From contig NZ_AP024169.1 in the NCBI RefSeq assembly GCF_016591975.1, positions 77,001 to 141,000 of the forward strand: DNA of 64,000 nucleotides, in the 5' to 3' direction. A program made the position numbers and the translations under genes. Origin of the DNA: Anaeromicropila herbilytica. Its GTDB lineage: Bacteria > Bacillota > Clostridia > Lachnospirales > Lachnospiraceae. Under the pieces are notes generated by a model, which was not told the DNA's origin, ran no database searches, and saw only the letters and a list, made by a program, of their open reading frames with translations. Positions 44,901 to 52,770 of the stretch are shown here, in pieces; position 1 is the first letter of the stretch; the number at the start of each line of letters is the position of its first letter.

Positions 44901-45236
44901 TTATGTGAAGATCAAGATATATTAAATCAAATGAGTAAGATTCCTTATCCTGAGGTTACATACAATTACTTCAATGCAGAGACAATTGATGATAGTTTTA
45001 CAGATAAAACATGGGGGTATATAAAACCTGCCAGAGAGTCAGCAGGAGAGAATGAAGGAGAGAATATTAATCGTGGACGCCTCATTGACTTTGTAATTGC
45101 AAACCGTGAGGACGGTCTTTTTTGCAAAGTACAATATAGCTATAATATTCATAAATATGAGACAATGGATCAATTGTTTGGTTATGTGAAAGAAGAAATG
45201 CATGCATTGTATCAGGATCTTGTACAAATTATTTAA
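41907..45236 (+). CDS. Hybrid acyl-AMP-ligase / carrier / condensation protein
   Basis: The 1109-residue protein starts at ATG 41907 (GGGAGGA upstream). It has an adenylate-forming ligase in residues 1-560 with MFSSGSTGEPKG near 172, LSWMPLTHTIGLS, YGMTET and GRTKDIIISNGQNYYAYDIE. The last three resemble fatty-acyl-AMP ligases (FAAL-like) more than amino-acid A domains. A carrier domain follows with GGNSLNV (Ser near 612). The C-terminal 430 residues form a condensation domain with HHGIADG near 795. There is no thioesterase or reductase. The inferred role is to load an acyl acid onto its carrier and condense it with the aminoacyl group held on the A-PCP protein at 38047-39873. Confidence 0.9.
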   Translation: MNEVTVLIDILEREKNNDIKGVTFINESATEKNILYKEIYEKSLFLLGKIQACGVKKGDELLLQIEDNETFIYTIWACIMGGIIVVPVPIANKEEHKLRLYNIFHILEDPYIITTKSHFEDLQKYWDGRKEYSNTYKNMQERTIILDEEFSSKAQMGSIEKGKATDIVSVMFSSGSTGEPKGVILTNENIMTQIKATTKFFKVTSEDRFLSWMPLTHTIGLSMFHLLPLASSVDQYIMEKNLFIGDPAMWFEKASVHKATILCSPNFGYKHFLEEYSDSKQYSWDLSSIKVLMNAAEPISKVLLEEFYKKMKKYGLDRNAISPSYGMTETCMNMTSKRVGSEYRWYSLDRITVSIGDRIVEVEEEDPNSILFVSVGNIVECCEIRICGDDGERYEDEVIGNVEVRGNCVTLGYYNNPESSSKAFTKDGWLITGDLGFIKEGQLVVTGRTKDIIISNGQNYYAYDIERVAEEIAGVQVAAACSVFEEENNKEVVVLFPEYSGNLEEFVTISNEIKRHVSSRTGLELKYVLPLEKIPKTASGKVQRFKLKNMFLDREFDEIQLQLEKIKSMQIRSEISGAENELQEKILDIFLQVLGVEQLGIDDNFFDYGGNSLNVLYVLSKLNAAGIQIHTKYFLEHPTIREIYNEAIIDNENGMDEGIVTGEVPLLPNHALLDIRNLYGDVDHWNIGIMVEAYPVPKKEQIEHVIRYLLSYHDGLRLRIYKEGIEWKQQIEGIPEELPITYYDYSDVKESEQMNMIEATAEELQHATSLAKLPVRFAVFYMGEKKPTRILTLIHHGIADGYGMSIFGQDLCTAFSQEMRGEEICLPYKTTSVKRWSEYLKEYSQSEEMKKELDYWMEAAKNEVPCIPVDCKEELNHNLFCFERVLGKYLLSKDEANILFDKIKGKDIEVNDVILTAILRGLQKWTGNQELLIDYVFNGRYPFDDTIDLSRTVGWLNYFVPLYMEIGDKKDVIETFEYVKDRLHHIPKRGLGYGGLRYLCEDQDILNQMSKIPYPEVTYNYFNAETIDDSFTDKTWGYIKPARESAGENEGENINRGRLIDFVIANREDGLFCKVQYSYNIHKYETMDQLFGYVKEEMHALYQDLVQII

Positions 45237-45352
45237 TAGTATAAAACATGGAATACACTTTATTCCAAGTAATAGTATAAATCATAGAACATTTTAACCT
45301 AATTAATTCATATCATAGATTCAGAGAAATATGAAGAATTATCACATGTAAA

Positions 45353-45435
45353 AATCCGTAAAATTCTAATCAGAAGGAGTAAAATAGTTGGTGATTGCTA
45401 ATGTAGTGCTCCTTCTGATTACTATAGGATTCTGC
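45353..45435 (+). terminator. Terminator of the NRPS operon, with a 13-bp arm shared with PAL1
   Basis: TAATCAGAAGGAG (45367-45379) pairs perfectly with CTCCTTCTGATTA (45409-45421), flanked by a weaker AATCC/GGATT pairing and followed by a T-rich run. The same two arms form the apical stem of PAL1. Confidence 0.75.
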
Positions 45436-45520
45436 TTTATTTAGTAACTTTTCAACAAATATAATTATCACAATGCTTAGTGGAGGGGGTACTCATTTAA
45501 ATTCTTCTTGCTGAAAGAAA

Positions 45521-45997
45521 TTAAAACATAGAATAATATTTTCGTCTTACATTTTTAGTAAAGCCATAATCAATAATCACTGGTTTTCCATCAATCATTC
45601 CCCAGTTTACACATCTATAAAGATCAGGAACAAGTAAATCATTATAAACATAAAAATCTCTTAGTTCATTTATTTGAAATAATTGCCTGTTATTATACAC
45701 ATGATAGTATTGCCTTACATAGGATAGATCCTTAAGTCGTTGTGCTTTCTCCATAACAAGAAATATGCTATCGTCGGACATTGCTTTTACTCTTGCAAAG
45801 ACATCCGAAGGGTCATTTGAAGATATCTCATATTCGGTTTTATTTTGCGCAATTCCTTTTCTATTCTTAGCAACTTTTACAACATAACCATTTCCTAAAT
45901 CATATACACGTCTTCCTGATCCAGAACCAAGCAGCTTATACTTCCCTTTTCTAATGTTAGAATTAATTTGATTATAATAAGTATCTATATCATTCAC
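45521..45997 (-). CDS. Minimal protein-kinase-like protein without a visible catalytic loop
   Basis: This 158-residue protein carries kinase-like elements: a glycine-rich loop LGSGSGRRVYDLG near residue 22, a lysine strand VVKVAKN, a hinge VMEKA and IDYGFTKN near the end, in the position of the DFG motif. No HRD-type catalytic Asp is visible. The total length is about half a kinase domain. The start is GTG 45997, right after an in-frame TAG and without a good ribosome binding site. Such mini-kinase proteins occur in phages and firmicutes. A pseudokinase, regulator or fragment are all possible. Base composition and orientation differ from its neighbours, so horizontal arrival is plausible. Confidence 0.65.
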   Translation of the reverse strand: MNDIDTYYNQINSNIRKGKYKLLGSGSGRRVYDLGNGYVVKVAKNRKGIAQNKTEYEISSNDPSDVFARVKAMSDDSIFLVMEKAQRLKDLSYVRQYYHVYNNRQLFQINELRDFYVYNDLLVPDLYRCVNWGMIDGKPVIIDYGFTKNVRRKYYSMF

Positions 45998-46200
45998 CTA
46001 CTTTGTTTGGCGAGATACAAAATCCAATAAAATATTACATCTTTCACTATTATTTTATTACGAAGTAGGTCGATTGGTGATAGATTTGGTGATAAATAGT
46101 GAATAAATCTATTGTCTATTTATGTTGGTAGGTAGAAGTTCACATGTTTATATAAAACATTAAATGGTTTATTAATGTAACCTGAATACAACAAAATAAA

Positions 46201-46229
46201 TTGATATTGTATTAATAAATGAGTAAAAT
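46201..46229 (+). promoter_or_regulatory. Promoter of the two-component operon
   Basis: TTGATA (46201-46206) and TAAAAT (46224-46229) are 17 bp apart. The rest of 45998-46326 is AT-rich and shows nothing else. Confidence 0.55.
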
Positions 46230-46326
46230 AAGGTAATAGATGTTAAAAATTAGAATTATCTATTTTGAAATTAACATAAAAATGAATAGCCTCGTGACAA
46301 GTGTGATATCTAGAAAGGTCTAAATC

Positions 46327-46998
46327 ATGAAAAAAATATTAATAGTGGAGGATGATTACTCCTTAAATAATGGAATAGCTTTAGCTCTAAAGCAAGAGGA
46401 ATATGCATTCTTTCAGAGTTATAATCTAGAAGAAGGATTATTACAATTAGAAGAGCAGACGTTTGACCTAATTATATTAGATGTAAATTTACCAGATGGA
46501 AATGGGTATAGCCTTTTACAAAAAGTTCGAAAAAATAGCAACGTGCCTGTGCTTATATTGACAGCCAATGATATGGAAATGGATGAAGTTCTAGGGTTTG
46601 AATATGGTGCAAATGATTATGTCACGAAACCATTTAGTCTCATGGTATTACGTGCTAGAATACATAATCTATTACATAATATAGTAAAAAATCAGGATAT
46701 ATTCCATAGAAATAATTTATTGTTTGATTTCCCTAATATGATATTTAAAAAAGATAATACAGAAATTATATTAAGTAAAACAGAACAAAAGTTACTATTT
46801 TTATTAGTATCTAACACAGGACGAACATTAACAAGAGAAGTACTAATGGACAAGATATGGTCTGATGGAGCTAACTTTGTCGATGAAAATGCATTATCGG
46901 TGACAGTAAAGCGACTAAGAGATAAAATCGAGGACAACGCCTCAAAGCCAATCTATATTCAAACAGTATATGGTATTGGCTATACATGGAGGGATTAG
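46327..46998 (+). CDS. OmpR-family response regulator
   Basis: The 223-residue regulator has a receiver domain with the acidic pocket VEDD near residue 7, the phosphorylated Asp52 in LIILDVNLPDG, and the switch Lys in YVTKPFS near 101. A winged-helix DNA-binding domain at about 130-220 ends in TVKRLRDKIED and GIGYTW. It is followed at once by a histidine kinase gene, whose start lies two bases after this stop codon. The pair then precedes an ABC transporter, the arrangement used by peptide-antibiotic sensing modules, so it probably controls that transporter. Confidence 0.95.
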   Translation: MKKILIVEDDYSLNNGIALALKQEEYAFFQSYNLEEGLLQLEEQTFDLIILDVNLPDGNGYSLLQKVRKNSNVPVLILTANDMEMDEVLGFEYGANDYVTKPFSLMVLRARIHNLLHNIVKNQDIFHRNNLLFDFPNMIFKKDNTEIILSKTEQKLLFLLVSNTGRTLTREVLMDKIWSDGANFVDENALSVTVKRLRDKIEDNASKPIYIQTVYGIGYTWRD

Positions 46999-47000
46999 TT

Positions 47001-47843
47001 ATGTTTGGAGCAAAAAGAACATTTCAGAGATTAAATTCCATGATTGATAATGCAATGAATGGCTCTTTTATAGAATCTGACTATGATGAAACCGAGTTAT
47101 CTAAACTAGAGGTTAAGTGGAAAAGATATATTTCTTCTTCTATTTTATCAAAGAAGAAAATTGAAAAAGAGAGAGAGAATATAAAGAGCTTTGTATCAGA
47201 TATATCTCATCAGACTAAGACACCTTTATCAAATATCATTTTGTATTCACAGATGCTTGAGGAAAGTACCATGACAAAAGAAGACAAAGAACTTGTACGT
47301 GAAATAAGTAAACAATCGGATAAGCTAAATTTTTTAATTCAAAATTTAGTGAAAATATCTCGCCTCGAATCAGAGACCATGAAGATTATTCCCATAAGGC
47401 AAGAAATAAAGCCCTTGATATCCTCTATTGTGTCAGCAGTTGATACAAAATTAAAGGCAAAGAATATAACTCTTGAATTACCAGAAGAAAGAGAGACTGG
47501 GGTATTTGCCTGTTATGATAAAAAATGGACAGAAGAAGCAATATTTAACATTCTAGATAATGCAATCAAGTATTCAAGAGTTAATACAACCATTAAAATA
47601 ATGATTTCAGATTATGACTTATTTACAGGAATCTTAATCAGAGATCAAGGTTGTGGAATTGCAAAAGATGAAATCAATGAGATATTTAAAAGGTTCTACC
47701 GAAGTAACCGTGCCCAAGAAAAAGAAGGAATTGGGTTAGGGTTATATCTTGCAAGAAATATTATATCTAAGCAACATGGATACATTGATGTGAAATCAGA
47801 GGTAATGGTAGGCTCAACTTTCGAAATATACCTTCCAAAATAA
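47001..47843 (+). CDS. Soluble sensor histidine kinase without membrane helices
   Basis: I chose ATG 47001 because GGAGGG (46988-46993) lies correctly before it. This gives 280 residues. The H-box is FVSDISHQTKTP with His70, the N-box NILDNAIKYS, the F/G region RDQGCGIA and GIGLGLYLARN. No hydrophobic helix is present in the first 60 residues, unlike usual Bce-type kinases, which have two helices. The kinase may therefore sense through the transporter or a cytoplasmic cue. In Bce-like modules the transporter itself acts as the sensor. A fully cytoplasmic version would be consistent with that. Confidence 0.9.
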   Translation: MFGAKRTFQRLNSMIDNAMNGSFIESDYDETELSKLEVKWKRYISSSILSKKKIEKERENIKSFVSDISHQTKTPLSNIILYSQMLEESTMTKEDKELVREISKQSDKLNFLIQNLVKISRLESETMKIIPIRQEIKPLISSIVSAVDTKLKAKNITLELPEERETGVFACYDKKWTEEAIFNILDNAIKYSRVNTTIKIMISDYDLFTGILIRDQGCGIAKDEINEIFKRFYRSNRAQEKEGIGLGLYLARNIISKQHGYIDVKSEVMVGSTFEIYLPK

Positions 47844-48096
47844 AAAAATTACATAAGGCAAATGATCAAATCTTTCAAAACTGTTATATTCTAGAAAGGC
47901 CATGGAAAGATTGCTGTGTTATTGTTGTATTACAAAATGATATCAACTAAATATAACATAAGCATGAAAAATGAAATAGAAAGGGTCAGTACATAGTAGT
48001 TAACTCTATTAGTTAGAACGAACCACTTTTATATGATGTACTTAATGTGGTTAGTCAAGGGAGTTTAGCAGATGTGCTATGTTAACGGGGATAAAG

Positions 48097-48837
48097 ATGA
48101 GTATATTAAAAGCAATGAACTTAAAAAAGTATTATGGCTCTGGAGTAAAGCAAGTGAAGGCATTGGATGAAATTGATTTAGCTATCGAAGAAGGTGAATT
48201 TGTTGCGGTTGTTGGAACATCTGGTAGTGGAAAATCTACCTTGCTTCATATGTTAGGTGGGCTTGATTATCCAACAGAAGGTAAGGTCTACGTAGATGAT
48301 CAGGATATTTTCAATTTAAAAGATGAAGCGTTAACAATTTTTCGTAGAAGAAAAATTGGTTTTATCTTTCAAAGTTTTAATTTGATCCCTGTCCTTAATG
48401 TATACGAGAATATCGTATTACCAATTCAATTAGATGGTAATACGATTGATCAGGAATATGTAGATGAGGTTATTGAGATATTAGGGTTGTCAGAGAAGAA
48501 AGAGAGTCTTCCTAGCGAATTATCTGGAGGGCAGCAACAAAGAGTTGCAATTGCAAGAGCATTAGCTTCAAAGCCAGCTATCATCTTAGCAGATGAGCCA
48601 ACTGGTAATCTTGATAGTAGGACCAGCCATGATGTTATCAGCTTGTTAAAAATAACGAGTGAGAAATTCGGTCAGACAATTGTAATGATAACACATAATG
48701 AAAGTATAGCATCTTTAGCTGATCGTGTAATTCAGATTGAGGATGGAAGAATTGTCAATTATGTAAGGAAAACAAACAATCTTTTAAGCAATATTATAAG
48801 AGCAGAAGATAGGAAAGCTGGTGAGAAGGTTGATTAA
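48097..48837 (+). CDS. ABC transporter ATP-binding protein (MacB/LolD-like)
   Basis: The 246-residue ATPase has Walker A GTSGSGKST near residue 41, the Q-loop FIFQSFNLIP, the signature LSGGQQQRVAIARA, Walker B IILADEPTGNLD and the switch histidine in MITHNES. I start at ATG 48097, with GGGGA upstream, though 48079 is in frame. The product partners with the FtsX-type permease overlapping its 3' end by 17 bases. It follows the two-component genes after a 253-base gap, suggesting a separately regulated target of the response regulator. The MacB/LolD-type pairing usually drives antimicrobial peptide resistance or export. Confidence 0.93.
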   Translation: MSILKAMNLKKYYGSGVKQVKALDEIDLAIEEGEFVAVVGTSGSGKSTLLHMLGGLDYPTEGKVYVDDQDIFNLKDEALTIFRRRKIGFIFQSFNLIPVLNVYENIVLPIQLDGNTIDQEYVDEVIEILGLSEKKESLPSELSGGQQQRVAIARALASKPAIILADEPTGNLDSRTSHDVISLLKITSEKFGQTIVMITHNESIASLADRVIQIEDGRIVNYVRKTNNLLSNIIRAEDRKAGEKVD

Positions 48838-51352
48838 AGTTTCCAATCAAAAAACCATTCACATGCTTTCTAGACGATTTTTACGAAAAGATGATAGAAG
48901 AAATTTAATTGCAATATTAGCAATAGCATTAACAGCGCTTCTATTTACAAGTTTAGTTACTATTAGTGCAACAATTCAAAAATCAATGAAACAATCAGAG
49001 ATTAGAATCAATGGTACTTCTCATGCATACGCGAAGAATCTATCAGAGAATGAATATAAAGTATTAGAAAAAGATAAAGAAATAAAAAGTATTTCCTATA
49101 ATGTTTTTCTTTCAATTGCGTGGAATAAAGAACTGACAAATATTCAATCCGAGATTCGTTATGCAGAAGATGAAAACGCTAAGAGTTTTGGGTGTTACCC
49201 TAAAGTAGGTCGTATGCCAAATAGTGAAAATGAACTAGCGACGAGTACAATTGTCTTGGATGCTTTAGGAATAAAACATAGATTGGGTGAACACATCACA
49301 TTGGAACTTTCTATAAATGGGGTTACGCAAAGGAAAAGTTATATTCTGTCAGGATATTGGAAAGGCGATAAAGTAGCAACTGCCCAAGAAATATGGGTAT
49401 CTAAGCAGTATTGCAATAGGGTAGCACCTGTGATAACTGGGGAGACAATTGAAGAGGGGAATGATCCACCGGTTTACTGTTGTTCTATAAACTTTAAAAA
49501 TCAATATAATATTGATCAAAAGGTAGATGCACTTATAAAACGCTGTGGATTTAATCCTAAAAAAATTAATATTTCAACCAATTCTGTTTATGCGGATGCA
49601 AAAATAGATAAAAATATTGCGTTTATGTTTATACTTGTAATTACCATTATTTTAGTTTCTGGTTATTTGATTATCTACAATATTTTTTATATATCTGTAA
49701 ATAAAGACATTAAATTTTATGGGTTATTAAAAACAATTGGGACTACAAGTAGACAACTAAAGAGGATGGTAAGAAAACAAGCCTTTGTGTTAGCTAGCAT
49801 AGGAATTCCACTAGGACTATTGTTAGGTTATCTTACTGGATGGATTCTGACACCGTTTGTGATGAAGTATATGGGGAACGTACGAACAATTGCTATGTCC
49901 TTTCATCCATTTATTTTTATTTTCTCAGCAGTTTTTACTTTACTTACGGTTTACTTAAGCTGTTTTCAACCATGTTTTCTTGTAGCGAGATTATCGCCAC
50001 AGGAAGCAGTTAAGTATGTGGATAGTAGTGAATCGTTTAAAAGGAAAAAGAAAAAATCATATAAAGTTACTCCATTTCATATGGCATTTGAAAATGTGAA
50101 AAGAGCGAGGAAGAAAGCTATAATCGTTATAGCATCACTTTCATTATCGTTAATTATCCTAAATGGGATATACAAAATAATTACAGGATTTAATGTAGAC
50201 TTGTATCTGAGTCCAATGATATCAAGTGATTTTGAAGTTCGGGATAAAAGTATGGGATTCTTTGGAAAATATGCGAATATTGAAGGGGTCACTAATGCGT
50301 TTTTAAATCAAATAAAGGACAAAAAAGAAGTGAATAAGGTTGGAAAGATATATGCTAAGAAATCCATACAAGAATTAGAGGGAAATGAATATTACCGCAT
50401 TAAGAAGCATATAGACGACGATTGGAATATTTACACAAAGCCACAGAAGAAAGAATTATCCAACAACTTAAGCAATAAAAATTCCAAAAGTCTGATTTAT
50501 GGGATAAATGCATATGCATTTCATAAATTAGAGGTCCAAAAAGGAAATATAGATTGGAAGAAGTTTCAAAGTGGTGATTATGTTATTGTTGAAGAAGTAA
50601 AAATTGGTTGTGATCATATCCCTTGCTATAAAAAGGGTGATCGTATAACTCTAAATTTTGGTGGAGGAAAATCCAAAACATATAAGGTTATGGCTATTGG
50701 TGAGCTTCCCTATACTATTTCTTACCCCTATGTTCTTTCTATATTGACACAGTCTTTCTACTTGCCAGAGCAGGAATATCAAAAGCAATATGGAGATAAA
50801 CAGCCAATGACAGTCATTCTAGATGTAAAGGATTCTTCGCTAAGGAAGATGACAAGTTGGATGAAGACGTATTGCAAGAAGGTAGAGCCAAACCTTATAT
50901 TTACATCAAAACAAATGTACCTTACGGAATTTAATCAATCGCTTAAGACTGTTGTTATGGTTGGTGGAACATTAATTATAATATTAGGCATTATAGGTAT
51001 TCTTAATTTTATAAATACGATAGCAACCTCTATCTTAGCAAGGAAGCAGGAATTTGCAATGTTAGAGGCGGTTGGAATGACAAAGAAACAATTAAAGAGA
51101 ATGCTTAACTTTGAAGGAATTTTATATGGTACCATCAGCACATTTTTTGCCATAACAGTTGGTGTGCCTATTACTAATCTGATTGTAAAGGCAGTGGTAG
51201 AAGATAGTTGGTATTATGAATGGAGATTTACAGTTATGCCAATTATTATATGCTTTCCATTCCTTTTACTAGTTACCTATATTATTCCAAACATTTGTTA
51301 TAAAAAACTAGCTAAGGATAGTATTGTGGAGCGATTTAAGCTAGAAGATTAA
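48821..51352 (+). CDS. FtsX-type ABC permease, duplicated extracytoplasmic architecture
   Basis: The 843-residue permease begins at GTG 48821, overlapping the ATPase gene. It has an N-terminal helix near 30-50, an extracytoplasmic region to about 265, an FtsX-like trio of helices near 270-400, a middle helix near 440, a second extracytoplasmic region to about 700, and a last trio ending near 830. This duplicated FtsX layout is larger than that of BceB (about 650 residues). It is typical of clostridial peptide-resistance or lipoprotein-type exporters. Function is inferred only from the linked two-component system. The stop is followed by a bidirectional terminator at 51423-51462. Confidence 0.9.
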   Translation: MRRLIKVSNQKTIHMLSRRFLRKDDRRNLIAILAIALTALLFTSLVTISATIQKSMKQSEIRINGTSHAYAKNLSENEYKVLEKDKEIKSISYNVFLSIAWNKELTNIQSEIRYAEDENAKSFGCYPKVGRMPNSENELATSTIVLDALGIKHRLGEHITLELSINGVTQRKSYILSGYWKGDKVATAQEIWVSKQYCNRVAPVITGETIEEGNDPPVYCCSINFKNQYNIDQKVDALIKRCGFNPKKINISTNSVYADAKIDKNIAFMFILVITIILVSGYLIIYNIFYISVNKDIKFYGLLKTIGTTSRQLKRMVRKQAFVLASIGIPLGLLLGYLTGWILTPFVMKYMGNVRTIAMSFHPFIFIFSAVFTLLTVYLSCFQPCFLVARLSPQEAVKYVDSSESFKRKKKKSYKVTPFHMAFENVKRARKKAIIVIASLSLSLIILNGIYKIITGFNVDLYLSPMISSDFEVRDKSMGFFGKYANIEGVTNAFLNQIKDKKEVNKVGKIYAKKSIQELEGNEYYRIKKHIDDDWNIYTKPQKKELSNNLSNKNSKSLIYGINAYAFHKLEVQKGNIDWKKFQSGDYVIVEEVKIGCDHIPCYKKGDRITLNFGGGKSKTYKVMAIGELPYTISYPYVLSILTQSFYLPEQEYQKQYGDKQPMTVILDVKDSSLRKMTSWMKTYCKKVEPNLIFTSKQMYLTEFNQSLKTVVMVGGTLIIILGIIGILNFINTIATSILARKQEFAMLEAVGMTKKQLKRMLNFEGILYGTISTFFAITVGVPITNLIVKAVVEDSWYYEWRFTVMPIIICFPFLLLVTYIIPNICYKKLAKDSIVERFKLED

Positions 51353-51422
51353 TTTTTATAAAACATGGAAAAAAAGATAAAAGATACAAGACTATGTTAA
51401 GCTTATTAGGTAAAAAAATATA

Positions 51423-51462
51423 AAAAATACTGTCTCACCCTTGTGGTGGACAGTATTTTTTT
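51423..51462. terminator. Bidirectional terminator between converging genes
   Basis: AAAAATACTGTC (51423-51434) and GACAGTATTTTT (51449-51460) form the stem, with an inner CACC/GGTG pairing. It lies between the ABC permease (plus) and the AI-2E permease (minus). Confidence 0.85.
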
Positions 51463-51481
51463 GCTCTGCATTCAATTAGAG

Positions 51482-52654
51482 TTACTCAACCTTCAACTGT
51501 TTCTTTTTCTCAAGATAAGCAATCCATTTCATGAATTCTACCTTAATAAATCCTCCAACAGGAACTGCAAGTAACATACCAAATAATCCACCAACTGCGC
51601 TACCTACAATCAGAAAGATAATAACTAATAGAGGATGAATCTTAATACTACTACTTAATAATTTTGGACCTACAATATTGGCATCAATATTTTGAACAAT
51701 AAATAATGCAATAATAGAAACAAGTAGTACTTGGTATTCACCATTCATAAGACATACAATAATGGTAAGACCGTAGGCCACGAATCCACCAAGATAAGGA
51801 ATCAGATTGGCAAGACCAGTAAGGATACCGATTAATATTGCGAACTTGGTACCAGTTAGCATTAAAGTAAAACTAACAGCGACCATCATAAAACCAACAT
51901 CGGAAAGTTGACCTTTTAGGTAACCTGAGAATACTGTATCTAGGTCATTTAATAACTCATGGATCTTAGTATTTACACGTTTATTAAGGAGCGCATTGCT
52001 TACACGATTTATAAAACCAAGTATTAATTCTTTATCCAGCATAAAATAGATTCCTATAATGATACCAAATACTAAGGTAGTTAAGTAATCTGATATATTG
52101 CTAAAAGATAAAGCAACACCATTTAATACATTAATGATAGTGCTAAAGAATGTATTAGAAGCTAATTTAACATAAGAGGATATTTGCGTTGATTCAATAT
52201 TTAGTGAAGATAGTTTGTTCATAATATCAGAATATAGATTCTTTGAGCTATCAACTATTTTGTTAAGTGCAATAATAAAGTCATCAAAGTTTGCAACTTG
52301 AAGTTGCTTTGTAATACTTGATACAACAAGTGATACAAGAATAGTAAGGAATATTATTATGAATAAAAAGGTACATACTACACTAAGTGTTCGAACTTTT
52401 TTCTTGATAAATTTCACTTTATGAAATTGTCTTTCAAAAAATGCCACCACAGGATCAAGTAAATAGGCAATTACAAAACCAATAACGACTGGTTTTAATA
52501 CTACCAAGATCCAATGTATCGTACCTGATATGTAATCAACAATATCATTCAGATTATTTAGGATTCTGAAAGAACCAAATATGAAGAAAGCAGTAATGAT
52601 TACGTAAATAGAAATTTTAGCGTATTTTTTATCAATTAACTGTGAGATTTTCAA
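51482..52654 (-). CDS. AI-2E family permease
   Basis: The 390-residue protein has about eight membrane helices in the typical AI-2E pattern: two at the N-terminus near 15-80, the LDPVVAFFER loop, a long amphipathic soluble part in the middle, and a C-terminal block with GLANLIPYLGGFVAYG, NIDANIVGPKLL and the last hydrophobic hairpin. Family members have been linked to autoinducer-2 export and to sodium/lithium antiport, so the substrate cannot be given. It is a different paralogue from the partial protein at 1-492. Monocistronic, with the ribosome binding site GGAGG on the minus strand. Confidence 0.9.
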   Translation of the reverse strand: MKISQLIDKKYAKISIYVIITAFFIFGSFRILNNLNDIVDYISGTIHWILVVLKPVVIGFVIAYLLDPVVAFFERQFHKVKFIKKKVRTLSVVCTFLFIIIFLTILVSLVVSSITKQLQVANFDDFIIALNKIVDSSKNLYSDIMNKLSSLNIESTQISSYVKLASNTFFSTIINVLNGVALSFSNISDYLTTLVFGIIIGIYFMLDKELILGFINRVSNALLNKRVNTKIHELLNDLDTVFSGYLKGQLSDVGFMMVAVSFTLMLTGTKFAILIGILTGLANLIPYLGGFVAYGLTIIVCLMNGEYQVLLVSIIALFIVQNIDANIVGPKLLSSSIKIHPLLVIIFLIVGSAVGGLFGMLLAVPVGGFIKVEFMKWIAYLEKKKQLKVE

Positions 52655-52770
52655 ATCATATATCCTCCGTTTTTTAGTATTTTTTATAACGATTCAGTAG
52701 TGTTATGAATGCAGTTTATAAGAAAGCCATAACCGAATCGTTATATATTTTCTATAGTATATCCTATGAT

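Noticed and set aside
47902..47940. A 12-codon ORF with AGAAAGG in front, between the kinase and the ABC genes.
   Set aside because: Could be a leader peptide, but nothing else supports it. Too short to claim.
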